A stretch of DNA of 64,000 bases from Saccopteryx bilineata (Eukaryota; Chordata; Mammalia; Chiroptera; Emballonuridae): the NCBI RefSeq assembly GCF_036850765.1, contig NC_089490.1, positions 106,262,574 through 106,326,573 on the forward strand, written 5' to 3'. Shown in pieces: positions 54,561 through 64,000 of this stretch. Position 1 is the stretch's first letter, and every line of letters starts with the position of its first letter. The position numbers were made by a program, and so were the translations under genes. Under the pieces are notes generated by a model. That model did not search any database. It worked only from the letters and a program-made list of their open reading frames with translations, and was not told the origin of the DNA.

Positions 54561-57500
54561 ATGGCAATAAACAACTACATATCAATAATAACCTTAAATG
54601 TAAATGGATTAAATGATCCAATCAAAAGACATAGGGTAGCTGCATGGATAAGAAAACAGGTCCCATACATATGTTGTCTACAAGAGACACACCTTAGAAC
54701 AAAAGACACACACAGATTGAAGGTAAAAGGATGGAAAAAAATGTTTCATGCAAACGGAAATGAAAAAAAAGCTGGGGTAGCAATACTTATATCAGACAAA
54801 TTGGACTTTAAAACAAAGGATATAGTAAGAGATAAAGAAGGCCACTACATAATGATAAAGGGAGTAATCCAACAGGAAGATATAACTATTATAAATATCT
54901 ATGCACCTAATATAGGAGCACCCAAATATATAAAACAGACTTTGATGGATTTAAAGGGCGAGATCAACAGCAATACTATAATAGTAGGGGATTTCAATAC
55001 CCCACTAACATCACTAGATAGATCCTCAAGAAAGAAAATTAACAAAGAAACAGCAGACTTATTGGAAACACTAGATCAACTCGATTTAATAGATATCTTC
55101 AGAACCTTTCACCCTAAAGCAGCAGAATATACATTCTTTTCAAGTGCTCATGGTACATTCTCTAGGATAGACCACATGTTAGGGCACAAAAGTGCTCTCA
55201 ACAAATTTAAGAAGACTGAAATCATATCAAGCACTTTCTCCGATCACAACGGCATGAAACTAGAAATGAATCACAGCAGAAAAGCTCAAAAATTCTCAAA
55301 CACATGGAAACTAAATAGCAGGGTGTTAAATAATGAATGGATTAAGAATGAGATCAAAGAAGAAATAAAGAAATTCCTAGAAACGAATGACAATGAGCAT
55401 ACAACAACTCAAAATTTATGGGACACAGCAAAAGCAGTGCTGAGAGGGAAGTTCATAGCACTACAGGCACACTTTCAGAAGCTAGAAAAAGCTCAAATAA
55501 ACAACTTAACCCTGCATCTAAAAGAATTAGAAAAAGAACAGCAAGTAAAGCCCAAATGTAGTAGAAGGAAGGAAATAATAAAGATCAGAGCAGAAATAAA
55601 TGACATAGAGGCTAAAGAAACAATACAGAAGATCAATGAAACTAGGAGCTGGTTCTTTGAAAAGGTAAACAAGATTGATGCACCTTTAAGTAGACTCACC
55701 AAGAAAAAGAGAGAGAGGACTCAAATAAATAAAATTAGAAATGAGAGAGGAGAAATAACAACTGACACAACAGAAATACAAAATATTGTAAGAAAATACT
55801 ATGAAGAACTGTATGCCAAAAAACTAGACAACCTAGATGAAATGGACAAATTCCTTGAAACATACAATCTTCCAAAAATCAATCTGGAAGAATCAGAAAA
55901 CTTAAACAGACCAATTACACCAAAGGAGATCGAAACAGTTATCAAAAAACTCCCAACAAAGAAAAGTCCGGGGCCCGATGGCTTCACAACGGAATTCTAC
56001 CAAATATTCAAAGAAGAACTAACTCCTATCCTTCTCAAACTATTTCAAAAAATTCAAGAGGAAGGAAGACTTCCAAACTCCTTTTATGAGGCGAGCATAA
56101 TTCTGATTCCAAAACCAGGCAAAGACCACACAAAGAAAGAAAATTATAGGCCAATATCTCTGATGAATATAGATGCTAAAATCCTCAACAAAATATTAGC
56201 AAACCGGATCCAACAATATATGGAAAAAATCATACACCATGATCAAGTGGGATTTATTCTGGGGAGGCAAGGCTGGTACAATATTCGTAAATCAATCAAT
56301 GTGATTCATCACATAAACAAAAAGAAGGAGAAAAACCATATGATAATTTCAATAGATGCAGAAAAAGCATTTGATAAAATCCAGCACCCATTCATGATCA
56401 AAACTCTCAGCAAAGTGGGAATACAGGGAACATACCTCAACATGATAAAAGCCATCTATGAGAAACCCACAGCCAACATCATACTCAATGGGCAAAAATT
56501 AAAAGCAATCCCCTTAAGATCAGGAACAAGGCAGGGGTGCCCCCTTTCACCACTCTTATTTAACATAGTCCTGGAAGTCCTAGCAACAGCAATCAGACAA
56601 GAAGAAGAAATAAAAGGCATTCAAGTTGGAAAAGAAGAAGTAAAACTATCATTATTTGCAGATGATATGATATTGTATATAGAAAACCCTAAAGTCTCAG
56701 TCAAAAAACTACTGGACCTGATAAATAAATTCAGCAAAGTGGCAGGATATAAAATCAATACTCAGAAACCAGAAGCATTTTTATACACCAACAATGAACA
56801 GTCAGAAAGAGAAATTAAGGAAACAATCCCCTTCACAATTACAACCAAAAAAATAAAGTACCTAGGAGTAAGCTTAACCAAGGAGACTAAAGACTTGTAC
56901 TCGGAAAATTACAAAACATTGATAAAAGAAATCAAGGAAGATACTAACAAGTGGAAGCATATACCGTGCTCATGGTTAGGAAGAATAAACATCATTAAAA
57001 TGTCTATATTACCCAAAGCAATTTATAAATTCAATGCAATACCAATTAAAATACCAATGACATACTTCAAAGATATAGAACACATATTCCAAAAATTTAT
57101 ATGGAACCAAAAAAGGACACGAATAGCCTCAGCAATCTTAAAAAAGAAGAATAAAGTGGGAGGTATCACACTTCCTGATATCAAGTTATACTACAAGGCC
57201 ATTGTACTCAAAACAGCCTGGTACTGGCATAAGAACAGGCATATAGATCAATGGAATAGAACAGAGAACCCAGAAATAAACCCACAGTTCTATGGACAAC
57301 TGATATTTGACAAAGGAGGTAAGGAAATACAATGGAGTAAAGACAGCCTCTTTAACAAATGGTGTTGGGAAAATTGGACAGCTACCTGCAAAAAAATGAA
57401 ACTAGATCACCAGCTTACACCACTCACAAAAATAAACTCAAAATGGATAAAAGACTTGAATGTAGGCCGTGAAACCATAAGCATCTTAGAAGAAAACATA

Positions 57501-58355
57501 GGCAGTAAGCTCTCCGACATCTCTCGGAGCAATATATTTGCTGATTTATCTCCACGGGGAAGTGAAATAAAAGACAGGATAAACAAATGGGACTATATCA
57601 AACTAAAAAGCTTTTGCACAGCTAAAGACAACAAGAACAGAATAAAAAGACAAACTACACAATGGGAGAACATATTTGACAATACGTCTGATAAGGGGTT
57701 AATAACCAAAATTTATAAAGAACTTGTAAAACTCAACACCAGGAAGACAAACAACCCAATCCAAAAATGGGCAAAAGAGATGAATAGACACTTCTCCAAA
57801 GAGGACATACAGATGGCCAATAGGCATATGAAAAAATGCTCAACATCACTAATCATTAGAGAAATGCAAATTAAAACCACAATGAGATATCACCTTACAC
57901 CAGTCAGAATGGCGCTTATCAACAAAACAACACAGAATAAGTGCTGGCGAGGATGTGGAGAAAAGGGGACCCTCCTGCACTGCTGGTGGGAATGCAGACT
58001 GGTGCAGCCACTGTGGAAAACAGTATGGAGATTCCTCAAAAAACTGAAAATCGAACCACCTTTTGACCCAGCTATCCCACTTTTAGGAATATACCCCAAG
58101 GACACCATAGAACGGCTCGAAAAGGAGAAATGCACCCGCATGTTTGTGACAGCATTGTTCACAATAGTGAAGATCTGGAAACAGCCCAAGTGTCCGTCAG
58201 AGGACGAGTGGATTAAAAAACTTTGGTACATATATACTATGGAATACTACTCAGCCATAAGAAATGATGACATCGGATCATTTACAATAGCATGGATGGA
58301 CCTTGATAACATTATACGGAGTGAAATAAGTAAATCAGAAAAAAAACTGAGATGA
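54561..58355 (+). CDS. L1 ORF2 protein (endonuclease and reverse transcriptase)
   Basis: An intact 1264-residue ORF2p that nicks target DNA and primes reverse transcription there. The endonuclease (about 1-238) keeps Asn13, Glu42 in QETH, Asp144 in GDFN and His229 in SDHN. The reverse transcriptase has [25 protein letters not shown] and FADD with Asp701/Asp702. The C-terminal Cys-rich motif CX3CX7HX4C is complete (Cys1128, Cys1132, His1140, Cys1145). Numbering is one or two below human ORF2p. The end is somewhat shorter than human (about 1275) because of a TGA after SEKKLR. It starts 68 bases after ORF1, the usual arrangement for unconventional translation. Confidence 0.96.
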   Translation: MAINNYISIITLNVNGLNDPIKRHRVAAWIRKQVPYICCLQETHLRTKDTHRLKVKGWKKMFHANGNEKKAGVAILISDKLDFKTKDIVRDKEGHYIMIKGVIQQEDITIINIYAPNIGAPKYIKQTLMDLKGEINSNTIIVGDFNTPLTSLDRSSRKKINKETADLLETLDQLDLIDIFRTFHPKAAEYTFFSSAHGTFSRIDHMLGHKSALNKFKKTEIISSTFSDHNGMKLEMNHSRKAQKFSNTWKLNSRVLNNEWIKNEIKEEIKKFLETNDNEHTTTQNLWDTAKAVLRGKFIALQAHFQKLEKAQINNLTLHLKELEKEQQVKPKCSRRKEIIKIRAEINDIEAKETIQKINETRSWFFEKVNKIDAPLSRLTKKKRERTQINKIRNERGEITTDTTEIQNIVRKYYEELYAKKLDNLDEMDKFLETYNLPKINLEESENLNRPITPKEIETVIKKLPTKKSPGPDGFTTEFYQIFKEELTPILLKLFQKIQEEGRLPNSFYEASIILIPKPGKDHTKKENYRPISLMNIDAKILNKILANRIQQYMEKIIHHDQVGFILGRQGWYNIRKSINVIHHINKKKEKNHMIISIDAEKAFDKIQHPFMIKTLSKVGIQGTYLNMIKAIYEKPTANIILNGQKLKAIPLRSGTRQGCPLSPLLFNIVLEVLATAIRQEEEIKGIQVGKEEVKLSLFADDMILYIENPKVSVKKLLDLINKFSKVAGYKINTQKPEAFLYTNNEQSEREIKETIPFTITTKKIKYLGVSLTKETKDLYSENYKTLIKEIKEDTNKWKHIPCSWLGRINIIKMSILPKAIYKFNAIPIKIPMTYFKDIEHIFQKFIWNQKRTRIASAILKKKNKVGGITLPDIKLYYKAIVLKTAWYWHKNRHIDQWNRTENPEINPQFYGQLIFDKGGKEIQWSKDSLFNKWCWENWTATCKKMKLDHQLTPLTKINSKWIKDLNVGRETISILEENIGSKLSDISRSNIFADLSPRGSEIKDRINKWDYIKLKSFCTAKDNKNRIKRQTTQWENIFDNTSDKGLITKIYKELVKLNTRKTNNPIQKWAKEMNRHFSKEDIQMANRHMKKCSTSLIIREMQIKTTMRYHLTPVRMALINKTTQNKCWRGCGEKGTLLHCWWECRLVQPLWKTVWRFLKKLKIEPPFDPAIPLLGIYPKDTIERLEKEKCTRMFVTALFTIVKIWKQPKCPSEDEWIKKLWYIYTMEYYSAIRNDDIGSFTIAWMDLDNIIRSEISKSEKKLR

Positions 58356-58422
58356 ATCCATACATAGAAGGGACATAAAAATGAGACTCAGAGACATGAA
58401 CAAGAATGTGATGGCAACAGAG

Positions 58423-58490
58423 GTGGGGGGGGGTTGGGGGAGGGGGGAGGGGGTGAAGAAGGAGAGAGTGGTTAGGGGAGGGGAGGGGCA
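58423..58490 (+). repeat. G-rich tract of the L1 3' UTR
   Basis: Several runs of three or more G, able in principle to form a G-quadruplex. Such a tract is a known, conserved trait of mammalian L1 3' UTRs. Confidence 0.85.
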
Positions 58491-59550
58491 CAAAGAAAAC
58501 CAGATAGAAGGTGAGAGAAGACAATTTAACTTTGCGGGAGGGGTATACAGCACAATCAAATGTCAAAATAATCTAGAGATATTTTCTCTCAACATATGTA
58601 CCCTGATTTATCAATGTCACTGCATTAAATTTAATAAAAAAATATTAATATTAAAAAAAAATTTAAAAACGAAAAAAAAAAATTCTGTGGTAGATGATTA
58701 GAGAGCTTTATAGGTAAATTTAGATTCTTTAGGTATCAAGAATTTCAGTTACATAAAAGGGCTGGCAAGGAACCTAGCCTCAAACTAGATTACCGGGGGA
58801 AAATATAGATTTTTAGAAGTATATTATTTCCCCTTTCTTGCAGAAGTATTATTTAGAACATTTTTAAAATTAAAATAAAATGCAGAAAAAGAATTCACAG
58901 TTCCGTGGATCAATGACCGTTGTTTTTTACTATTTTGATATAGTTATTTCTGGTCTGTGTCCAACTATAGCATTTGACTTGTTTAATATAGTTGGGAATC
59001 ACCCAATATATACAATTTTATACCTTATTTTCCTTTCCATTTACCATTTTAACAACATTTTTCAATGTTATTAAAATGCTCTGTGGACATGACTGAACAG
59101 TATTCTATTATGTTGACATACTTTAACCACTGCCTTATTTTGGACATTTAGATTATTTGCAATTTAAAAAGAACTAATGTTATTGCTTTTTTAGAAATTC
59201 AGTTCATTAATAATCTAGATTTGCCATTTATATGCCTTTTTGGCGTCTTACTATGCTCCAAAAACAATTTGGGCCAGAGATCCAGTACAAAAAATGTTTA
59301 GTGCTGATTGTTAAAGCTACCAGTTGAGTGTAGAATTTCATTATGGCTTTAGTTTTATTGACTGTGGGATTTACACTTTGGAAAGTGTTTTATTATATTC
59401 AAACATTTCAATAGCCTACAGTGATAAGAAGATTTCTTTTCTAAAATGATGTGATATTTCTCCAAAAGCACCCTATTCAAAGAAGCAAGAGCGAAACCAA
59501 AAACCTGATTTAACAGGATCTACAGCAAATTGACTTATTCAAACCAATAC

Positions 59551-59644
59551 CTCTTCATGATCTGTTTGCCAATAGGAGTGGAACCAGTGAAACCAAGTTT
59601 GCGGATGTCAGGATGTTCAGAAAGGTGCTGTCCCGCTACCCCGC
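59551..59644 (-). CDS. ALDH1L2: ALDH1L2 coding exon, cofactor loop
   Basis: A 94-nt exon reading [20 protein letters not shown] followed by [18 protein letters not shown] is the ALDH Rossmann-fold turn near the dinucleotide. The acceptor is TCTATAG and the donor GTATTG. Confidence 0.95.
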
Positions 59645-59923
59645 CTATAGAATTAGGGAATCAAACATGATTTAAAACACTAGTCAAGTTCTGATGGCTG
59701 GGGTGGCTTTGAATTCATTGAAGGAGATTTCTCAGCTTTCATTGAAATCTTAGTTTTACATTTTCTATATTAATTATAAACTGATAAAAATCTAAATGCT
59801 GTCCTCCATGTGACTGTCATCCCCCCACAAAAGATGGGTAAGTCTAGGTTTTTTATCTTCCAAAATAGTTTTTAAAAATCAAAATGGGCACCCTTAGGGT
59901 AGTTTTACAATACTGTATAATTT

Positions 59924-60100
59924 GCCTGTCCTGTGGTGACACAATGGATAAAGTGTTAACTTGGAAAGCTGAGGTTGCTGGTTTGAAACCCTGGGCTTGC
60001 CCAGCCAAGGTACAAAGGAGAAGCAACTACTATGAGTTGATGCTTCCCACTCCTCCCCTCACCTCTCTCTAAATTCAATAATAAAAAATAAATAATAAAA
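59924..60100 (+). repeat. SINE-C, older copy
   Basis: GCCTGTCCTGTGGTGACACA with GGATAAAGTG, ending in CTAAATTCAATAATAAA. Confidence 0.8.
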
Positions 60101-60313
60101 AACAATGGTGTACAAGTTCTGCCCCTCCTGCTCTACTCACGCACCATTATATTTCCACTTTATGGTAAGTATAATTATCCTGAACTTAAATGGTAAACTG
60201 TATTTAGTTTTAATATAGTTATAATTCAGAACAGACTCTAGTAGGAAAACAACCACTCAACTACCCCTGTACCATTCATTAACTGTAGTGAAATGGGTCC
60301 TTTGGTGGCTTAC

Positions 60314-60401
60314 CTGAGCCTGGAATGATGTTAATTACCCCCTTTGGAAAGCCTGCTTTCGCAGAGAGCTCTGCAAACTTCAAAGCAGTCAAGGGCGTGA
60401 C
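60314..60401 (-). CDS. ALDH1L2: ALDH1L2 coding exon
   Basis: An 88-nt exon reading [20 protein letters not shown] followed by GVINIIPGS. It begins on a codon border and ends inside the Gly codon of the next exon. Confidence 0.96.
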
Positions 60402-60622
60402 CTGAACGGAAGCAGATAGCAATGACCTTCTTCAGACTTCATCCTGTCCTTTAGATCAGCAGCCAGCATTCCCCTCTATAGCCTCACTAGGGTTTGTATT
60501 CTTTTTCCTTTTGACATAATTTCAGACTTACAGCAGAGTTGCAGAAATAATATAAAGAATGTATGTCTCTGATTATAAGCAAGCAGGAAAGGACAAAGGA
60601 CGCACAGGGCCACGCGTCTTAC

Positions 60623-60728
60623 CAGTGCCGGCTTGAGCACTAAGGTATTGCCGGCTGCCAGGCAGGCGGCACTCTTCCACGCCAGCATCATCAGCGGGTA
60701 ATTCCAGGGGATGATAATGGCACAGACG
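60623..60728 (-). CDS. ALDH1L2: ALDH1L2 exon with active-site Asn
   Basis: A 106-nt exon reading [20 protein letters not shown] followed by [15 protein letters not shown]. The Asn in PWNYP forms the oxyanion hole of ALDHs. The last codon is CTG (Leu), where I expect Gln from the human protein. Confidence 0.96.
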
Positions 60729-60805
60729 CTGCAGAGGAAGAACGACAACATCCTTAGTTGTCTCAAACTAACACAAGTCATTCAGAGGGACTTTCCTTGT
60801 CTTAC

Positions 60806-60876
60806 CCGAGTGGCTCCTTCTTGGTGAAGGTCAGGTTGCGGTTTGGTCGGGCCTGGTTGATGGGAATTGTAGAACC
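60806..60876 (-). CDS. ALDH1L2: ALDH1L2 coding exon, first in window
   Basis: A 71-nt exon reading GSTIPINQARPNRNLTFTKK followed by EPL. The acceptor is TTTTTTTAG. The preceding exon was not found up to 64000 and is presumably outside the window. Confidence 0.95.
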
Positions 60877-60911
60877 CTAAAAAAACCCAAAAAGGTTTAT
60901 ACTTATTTTTT

Positions 60912-61067
60912 TTTAAAGGTTTTATTTATTCATTTTAGAGAAGGGGGGGAGGAGCAGGAAGCACCAACCCCCATATGTGCCTTGACTGGGCAAGCCCAAG
61001 GTTTCGAACCGGTGACCTCAGCGTTCCAGGTCGACGCTTTATTCACTGCACCACCACAAGTCAGGCG
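60912..61067 (-). repeat. SINE-C with TSD
   Basis: Minus-strand copy flanked by GGTTTATACTTATTTT on both sides. Confidence 0.9.
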
Positions 61068-61421
61068 GTTTATACTTATTTTATTCATTGGAATAGGTAA
61101 ATTTAATCTGTTTCAAAACAGATAGAGATTTGAGGATATTATTCCTTTGAGTAGTGAGTTTTTTTCATGCTCGCTGGCCCCTAGGAGTTTTTTTTCAAAA
61201 AATAAAATTCGTTCCAGTTACAGTTTTATTAACTTAAAATCATGTTTGTTTGATAACCAATTTATGGAAAAAAGAAGAATATACATTTGCCTTTTTTAAT
61301 GTTACCTTACACATTTTTAAAATAAATCAGTCATACTCTGGATCATCAGGAGGCATGAGGACGTACATGAACGCTTGTACTACTCAAAGGGTTATAAGTG
61401 GTTTACAAAAATTGTTTCTCT

Positions 61422-61767
61422 GGCCTGACCAGGCGGTGGCACAGTGGATAGAGCGTCAGACTGGGATGCTGAGAACGCTGGTTCAAGACTCTGAGGTCGC
61501 CAGCTTGAGCGCGGGTTCATCTGGTTTGAGCAAAAGCTCACCAGCTTGGATCCAAGGTTGCTGGTCCGAGCAAGGGGTTACTCGGTCTGCTGCAGCCCCC
61601 CCCATTAAGGCACATATAAGAAAGCAATCAATGAACAACTAAGGTGTCGCAATGTACAACGAAAAACTAATGATTGATGCTTCTCATCTCTCCCTTCCTG
61701 TCTTGTCTGTCTATCCCTCTCTCTGACTCTCTCTCTGTCTCTGTAAAAAAAAAAAAAAAAAAAAAAA
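61422..61767 (+). repeat. SINE-B with TSD
   Basis: Starts GCCTGACCAGGCGGTGGCAC and ends in a long A run. AAAATTGTTTCTCTG flanks both sides. Confidence 0.9.
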
Positions 61768-61789
61768 ATTGTTTCTCTGTAATCTTAAA

Positions 61790-62690
61790 GAATACATTTT
61801 TTTTTGCCTGCATCTCTTGTTTTTCTAGCTAATATAAAAAGGCAGGGTTCAATTTATAAGAAATATAGCCACACCAAGAAAAGAGCTGCAATTTCTTTCT
61901 TGAAAGATCTAAGACATGGGAGAATAAACGTAACTCTAATTTATTCACCTCCATTCCAATTTCTTGGCATTGTAGGGAATGTTAATTGTCTGCCTGATAT
62001 TCTTTCTCCCCTCTGTCTTAGTGATAGAAACTCTTATATTGATGATGGGGGTGGCAATATGCCCGGATAAAAAACTGTTTCCAAGTTTTCATAGCAGGTG
62101 GGATGGTCAGTGGAAGAGGTAAACACAAGGCATTGAGAGGGGAATGCTCTTCAAAGTATGCGGACTCAGCTCAAACAAATGCTTTTTTACCCTTTCTCCC
62201 CACTCCCACTTCTTCCTTCTTCCTGCTCAGAATGTTGCTGAAATGGCTGGCACTGCAGTGGTAATCATGAGACCATGAGACAAACTTAAGAGTAAAGATC
62301 ATATGATACAAAGGATGGCCTGGCAGAGAGAGAGAGGGACCCTTCATCTCCCGTACTGGACCTGATTGCCTGCCTTTGAACTCCTTGAAAGTGAGATAAA
62401 AACAAACTTCTTAGTTGGGTTCTCTATTAAACACAGCCAAGTTTAGTAACAACTGATTCATGATAGTGATCCTTAATGAAGTTATATATTTGTTTTGCCA
62501 CATAAAATATTGCTATAAGTAAGTGTACAATCTCTTATCTGAAACCCTTGGGGCCAGGCATGTTTGGGATTAGAAATATAATATAATGCATGTATTTTAT
62601 ATTATGTTATGTTATCTATAACTCCCAGTAGGTTCTGGGGCAGCCTCCCAAAGCATTGGAGGGGGGAGTGGGAATGGTTTTTAAAGTCCA
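61790..62690. other. ALDH1L2 intron, no gene seen
   Basis: Unique non-coding sequence. 62225-62290 and 63130-63190 share GATGGCTGGTACTGCAGTGG-like text, a diverged direct repeat about 0.9 kb apart. Confidence 0.45.
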
Positions 62691-63073
62691 GGCCCTGGCC
62701 GGTTGGCTCAGTGGTACAGCGTCGGCCTGGCATGCAGGAGTCCCGGGTTCGATTCTCGGCCAGGGCACACAAGAGAAGTGCCCATCTGCTTCTCCACCCC
62801 TCCCCCTCTCCTTCCTCTCTGTCTCTCTCTTCCCCTCCCGCAGCCAAGGCTCCATTGGAGCAAAGTTGGCCCGGGCGCTGAGGATGGCTCTGTGGCCTCT
62901 GCGTCAGGCACTAGAAGGGCTCTGGTTGCAACAGAGTGAGACCCCGGATGGGCAGAGCATCGCCCCCTGGTGGGCATGCCAGGTGGATCCCAGTCAGGCG
63001 CATGCAGGAGTCTGTCTGACTGCCTCCCCGTTTCCAACTTCAGAAAAATACAAAAAAAAAAAAATAATAAATT
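62691..63073 (+). repeat. SINE-A with TSD
   Basis: Full-length copy with a short AAAGTCC duplication on both sides (at about 62683 and 63091). Confidence 0.88.
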
Positions 63074-63515
63074 TTTAAAAATAAATAAATAAAGTCCTTA
63101 TATTTTCCTCCTTCCCCACTTCCTTTTCACTTATGCTGGGAATGTGGCTGTGATGGCTGGTACTGCAGTGGTTATCATGAGTCTATGAGTGGCATGCATT
63201 CTGCTATTTAACATAAGCCTTACCTTTCCCTTTTACAGCCCCATTGCCAAGGGCAAGTATAGTTGCCACTTGTCATCACATATGTGCTATTTATTTTTAG
63301 TAGTAAAAGGAAAATGAACCCATGTCCTAATTCTTTTTTTCTCATACCCAGTCTGCATAGCCCTTCTATGTTAGCTCTCTGGGCTCTGTAGGCATTTGAG
63401 TTTGCAATTCCTCCATGGTGCCAGGCTTCTCACTATATGTCCAGAAGATTAGATGCCAAGGAGAAATTACAGTAAAGTATAAAGAACATCATTGGACATA
63501 GTTCAGAAAAATTTT
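63074..63515. other. ALDH1L2 intron, no gene seen
   Basis: Unique non-coding sequence; see the diverged repeat noted above. Confidence 0.4.
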
Positions 63516-63850
63516 GCCCTGGCCAGGAGGCTCAGTGGTAGAGCATCAGCCCAGTATGTGGATGTTCCAGGTTTGATTCCTGGTCAGGGCACACAGGAGA
63601 AATGACCATTTGCAACTCTACCTCTCCTTTGCTCTCTTTCTCCCTCCCACAGCCATGGCTCTATTGGTTTGAGCACCTCGGTCCTGGGTGCCGAGGATGG
63701 CTCTGGGGAGCCTCGCCTCAGGCACTACAAATAGCTCAGTTGTAGAGCATGGGCCCAGAAGGGGGATGGCCGGGTGGATCCTGTTTGGGGCACATGCAGG
63801 AGTTTGTCTTCACTATCTCGTCTTCTCTCACTTGGAAAAGAAGAAAAAAG
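63516..63850 (+). repeat. Diverged SINE-A relative
   Basis: GCCCTGGCCAGGAGGCTCAG with a GGTTTGATTCCTGGTC B box and an old body. Confidence 0.8.
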
Positions 63851-63857
63851 AAAAAAT

Positions 63858-64000
63858 TTGAGTTCAAATCTTAGCTCTATGGTTTACTTACTAACTATGT
63901 TACCATTGTCAAGTCATTCACTGTACTCAAGCCTCCATTTCCTTACCTGTAACAGGGATAATAAAAAAAAAACTTCAGGTGACTCTTACAAGGGTTAGAT
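63858..64000 (+). repeat. MIR, cut by the window edge
   Basis: GTTCAAATCTTAGCTCTATG, CAAGCCTCCATTTCCTTACC and TGTAACAGGGATAATA match MIR. Confidence 0.75.

Larger units (their letters stand above)
52682..58679 (+). mobile_element. Full-length LINE-1 with two open frames
   Basis: About 6.0 kb: a 5' UTR (52682-53598) starting TTGGAGAGAAGATGGC, ORF1, a 68-base spacer, ORF2, a short 3' UTR with a G-rich tract (about 58423-58490) and an A-rich tail. An exact 13-bp TSD flanks it. Both proteins are uninterrupted and keep their key residues, so the copy may still be capable of movement. It lies antisense in an ALDH1L2 intron. It is also the likely kind of source for the machinery that spread the SINEs here. 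Confidence 0.95.

Noticed and set aside
58381..58701. Gly-rich frame after L1 ORF2
   Set aside because: It comes from the G-rich L1 3' UTR tract; no L1 has a third ORF there in this strand.
61000..64000. The next upstream ALDH1L2 exon (expected text near FAGWCDKIQ)
   Set aside because: I looked on the minus strand and found no match, so it is taken to lie outside the window.

Overview
This window is mammalian nuclear DNA, most likely from a bat. It holds one small complete gene, the 3' part of a larger gene on the opposite strand, and a very dense load of transposons. Three things point to a bat. There are tRNA-headed SINE families, including a Ves-like one ending in ATCGATGTTTCTCTCTC-type sequence. 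There are several Helitrons, which in mammals are abundant mainly in bats. There are young-looking mariner and hAT elements. I cannot fix the bat family from the sequence alone.

Genes. On the + strand, four coding exons between 15698 and 21951 encode a 186-residue NOPCHAP1 (C12orf45), a box C/D snoRNP assembly chaperone. Its first exon lies in a CpG island. On the - strand, ten coding exons between 60876 and 34787 encode the last 361 residues of ALDH1L2, mitochondrial 10-formyltetrahydrofolate dehydrogenase. They cover most of the aldehyde dehydrogenase domain, including the catalytic Cys and Glu. The upstream ALDH1L2 exons lie beyond 64000. The two genes are convergent, which is the arrangement I remember for human 12q23.3. 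The genes do not cooperate in one pathway; they are simply neighbours.

Layout. 1-1200 is the end of a Helitron. 1200-15600 is intergenic sequence packed with SINEs, two hAT-type MITEs and old L1 pieces. 15600-22300 is NOPCHAP1. 22300-34780 is intergenic sequence plus probable ALDH1L2 3' UTR, with a complete but disabled mariner at 24161-25442. 34787-64000 is ALDH1L2. Its introns carry a pogo-like MITE, a Helitron with both termini (44377-46330), a Helitron fragment broken by a retroviral-type LTR (48230-49115), a near-perfect palindromic hAT MITE (49245-49404) and a full-length LINE-1 with both reading frames open (52682-58679, antisense to the gene).

Repeat naming used here. SINE-A is about 370 bp, starts GGCCCTGGCCGGTTGGCTCA and ends near CAGCTTCAGAAAAATAC. 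SINE-B is about 330 bp and starts GCCTGACCAGGYGGTGGCGC with GGATAGAGC. SINE-C is about 180 bp and starts GCCTGACCTGTGGTGGCGC with GGATAAAGC. SINE-V is the Ves-like family. All have tRNA-like A and B boxes and spread by L1-type retrotransposition, as their A-tails and target-site duplications (TSDs) show. No wholly new gene system was found. The most unusual signals are the young L1, three SINEs with apparent 3' transductions, the Helitron/LTR/hAT pile-up beside an ALDH1L2 exon, and a Gln-to-Leu change at the ALDH1L2 cofactor site.
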